Origin: Deltaproteobacteria bacterium
GTDB taxonomy: Bacteria > Desulfobacterota > Desulfobacteria > Desulfobacterales > Desulfatibacillaceae
Assembly: GCA_019308705.1 (NCBI GenBank)
Contig: JAFDHW010000120.1
Location: 1-7,166 of the forward strand
Direction of reading: 5' to 3'
DNA: 7,166 nucleotides
Position 1 is the stretch's first letter. The number at the start of each line of letters is the position of its first letter. This document shows, piece by piece, positions 6,113 through 7,166 of the stretch. The notes beneath the pieces were generated by a model. The model did no database searches, had not been told where the DNA came from, and saw nothing but the letters and a program-made list of their open reading frames with translations. The position numbers and the translations under genes are program-made.

Positions 6113-6124
6113 GGAAAAAGGATC

Positions 6125-7166
6125 ATGAGCCTGGAGCTGGAGGCCGCAAGCCTCGTCGCACTCATCTTGTGTTCCGCATTCTTCTCCGGCGTGGAGACCG
6201 CCTTTGTCTCCCTTTCGGCAATCCGTCTGCAGCACCTGGTGGAGTCCGGCAAAAAGGGCATCGCCAAGGTCGCCCGCCTAAAGAAAGACCCCCAACGCCT
6301 CATCATCACCATCCTGATCGGCAACAACCTGGTGAACATCGCCGCCTCGTCGTTGGCCACCTCCGTGGCCATCGAGATCCTGGGCTCCGTGGGCGTGGGC
6401 ATCGCCGTGGGCGTCATGACCTTCCTCATCCTCGTGTTCGGCGAGATCACCCCCAAAACCATCGCCATGATGAAGGCCGAATGGATCTGCATCCACACCG
6501 CGCCCATCCTCTACGTCCTCCAGTTCCTGTTCTGGCCCGCCATCGTGCTCCTCCAATCCCAGACCAAGGCTCTGTCCAAGCCCCTCGGACGGGGAGCCAA
6601 CGCCCCGCTCATCACGGAAGAGGAGATCAAGTCCGTGGTCTCCCTGGGCGAGGAGATCGGCGAAGTGGAAGAGGATGAGCGGATCATGATCCACAACATC
6701 TTCCGTTTCTCGGACCTGGAGTGCGCGGAGATCATGACCGACAGGACCCAGATCTTCTCCGTGGAAGCCACCCGCACCGTGGAGGAGGTCACCCCGGAAA
6801 TCGTCCGCCGGGGCTACTCCCGCATTCCGGTCTATGACGTCAATCCCGACCGCATGGTGGGCGTGCTCTACGCCAAGGACGTGCTCCAGGCCCTCATCTC
6901 CAACAAGGCCCGGTCCACGGTCCGCGAACTCGCCCGCTCCGCCATGTTCGTGCCCGAAACCATGCTCGTGGACGACTTGCTCCGCGAATTCCAGAAAAAG
7001 AAGATCCACATCGCCCTGGTTGTCGACGAGCACGGCGGCGTCTCGGGCCTGGTCACCATCGAGGACCTCCTGGAGGAAATCGTCGGCGAAATCTACGATG
7101 AAACCGACCGCGAAACCATAAGGATCCAAAAACTGGGCAAAAACAAGGCCCTGGTCAAAGGCGACA
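6125..7166 (+). CDS. CNNM/CorC (HlyC) family membrane protein with CBS pair, 3' end cut off
   Basis: This open frame runs off the window after 347 residues. The family comprises membrane proteins linked to Mg2+/Co2+ efflux or resistance, and is often misnamed hemolysin. Residues 1-150 form the CNNM (DUF21) domain: membrane segments at about 7-30, 60-82, 86-106 and 122-145, with SGVETAF (21-27), GNNLVNI (66-72) and FGEITPKT (105-112). The acidic ITEEEIKSVV...GEVEEDE linker (163-185) leads to two CBS domains (about 203-262 and 270-325), ending with the family motif DEHGGVSGLVTIEDLLEEIV (301-320). The C-terminal CorC_HlyC domain (usually about 80 residues) would begin at about 335 and is mostly missing only because the window ends. 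The ATG at 6125 follows aaaaagga (6115-6122) with a short two-base spacing. It is probably in an operon with the upstream protease; a functional link is not evident. Confidence 0.95.
   Translation, partial: MSLELEAASLVALILCSAFFSGVETAFVSLSAIRLQHLVESGKKGIAKVARLKKDPQRLIITILIGNNLVNIAASSLATSVAIEILGSVGVGIAVGVMTFLILVFGEITPKTIAMMKAEWICIHTAPILYVLQFLFWPAIVLLQSQTKALSKPLGRGANAPLITEEEIKSVVSLGEEIGEVEEDERIMIHNIFRFSDLECAEIMTDRTQIFSVEATRTVEEVTPEIVRRGYSRIPVYDVNPDRMVGVLYAKDVLQALISNKARSTVRELARSAMFVPETMLVDDLLREFQKKKIHIALVVDEHGGVSGLVTIEDLLEEIVGEIYDETDRETIRIQKLGKNKALVKGD

Noticed and set aside
4730..6235. 501-codon minus-strand open frame covering the SRP RNA and the protease gene
   Set aside because: It runs through an SRP RNA and antisense to a protease with an intact catalytic triad; its composition is that of a shadow frame.

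Overview
The window looks like chromosomal housekeeping sequence from a GC-rich, probably anaerobic Gram-negative bacterium. My best guess is a member of the Desulfobacterota (the former Deltaproteobacteria). The evidence is a Gram-negative-type DnaK, a periplasmic HtrA protease with a Sec signal peptide, a cysteine-rich multi-cluster iron-sulfur protein of the kind common in sulfate reducers, and strong G/C bias at third codon positions. This placement is inference; no ribosomal RNA or other lineage marker is present.

Layout. Bases 1-251 hold no gene. They contain a long imperfect palindrome (25-145), a second inverted repeat (138-150 with 226-238) and a terminator-like hairpin (180-223), ending right at the ribosome binding site of the first gene. 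A plus-strand gene (252-1334) encodes a 360-residue protein with a winged-helix-like N-terminus, two extra cysteine clusters and two ferredoxin-type 4Fe-4S motifs. A nested, two-way terminator (1348-1403) separates it from a convergent minus-strand block. In transcription order that block is grpE (4478-3894), dnaK (3738-1831), a dnaK terminator (1775-1806) and a small unrecognised gene (1752-1426).

Upstream of grpE, a divergent promoter region (about 4479-4680) also serves a plus-strand transcript. That transcript begins with a signal recognition particle RNA (about 4681-4938) of the large, Alu-domain-bearing type known best from Bacillus. About twenty bases after the RNA's closing helix comes an HtrA/Deg-type periplasmic serine protease gene (4958-6088), then a CNNM/CorC-type membrane protein with a CBS pair (6125 to beyond the window end). 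No terminator is visible between the RNA and the two genes.

Functionally, the central and right parts group protein-biogenesis and quality-control functions: cytosolic Hsp70 with its exchange factor on one strand, and the SRP RNA for membrane targeting plus a periplasmic protease on the other. dnaJ and hrcA are not in the window. I do not see a clearly new multi-gene system. The most unusual items are the large-type SRP RNA apparently leading an htrA transcript, the palindromic leader in front of the iron-sulfur gene, the cysteine-dense iron-sulfur protein itself, and the small protein after dnaK.
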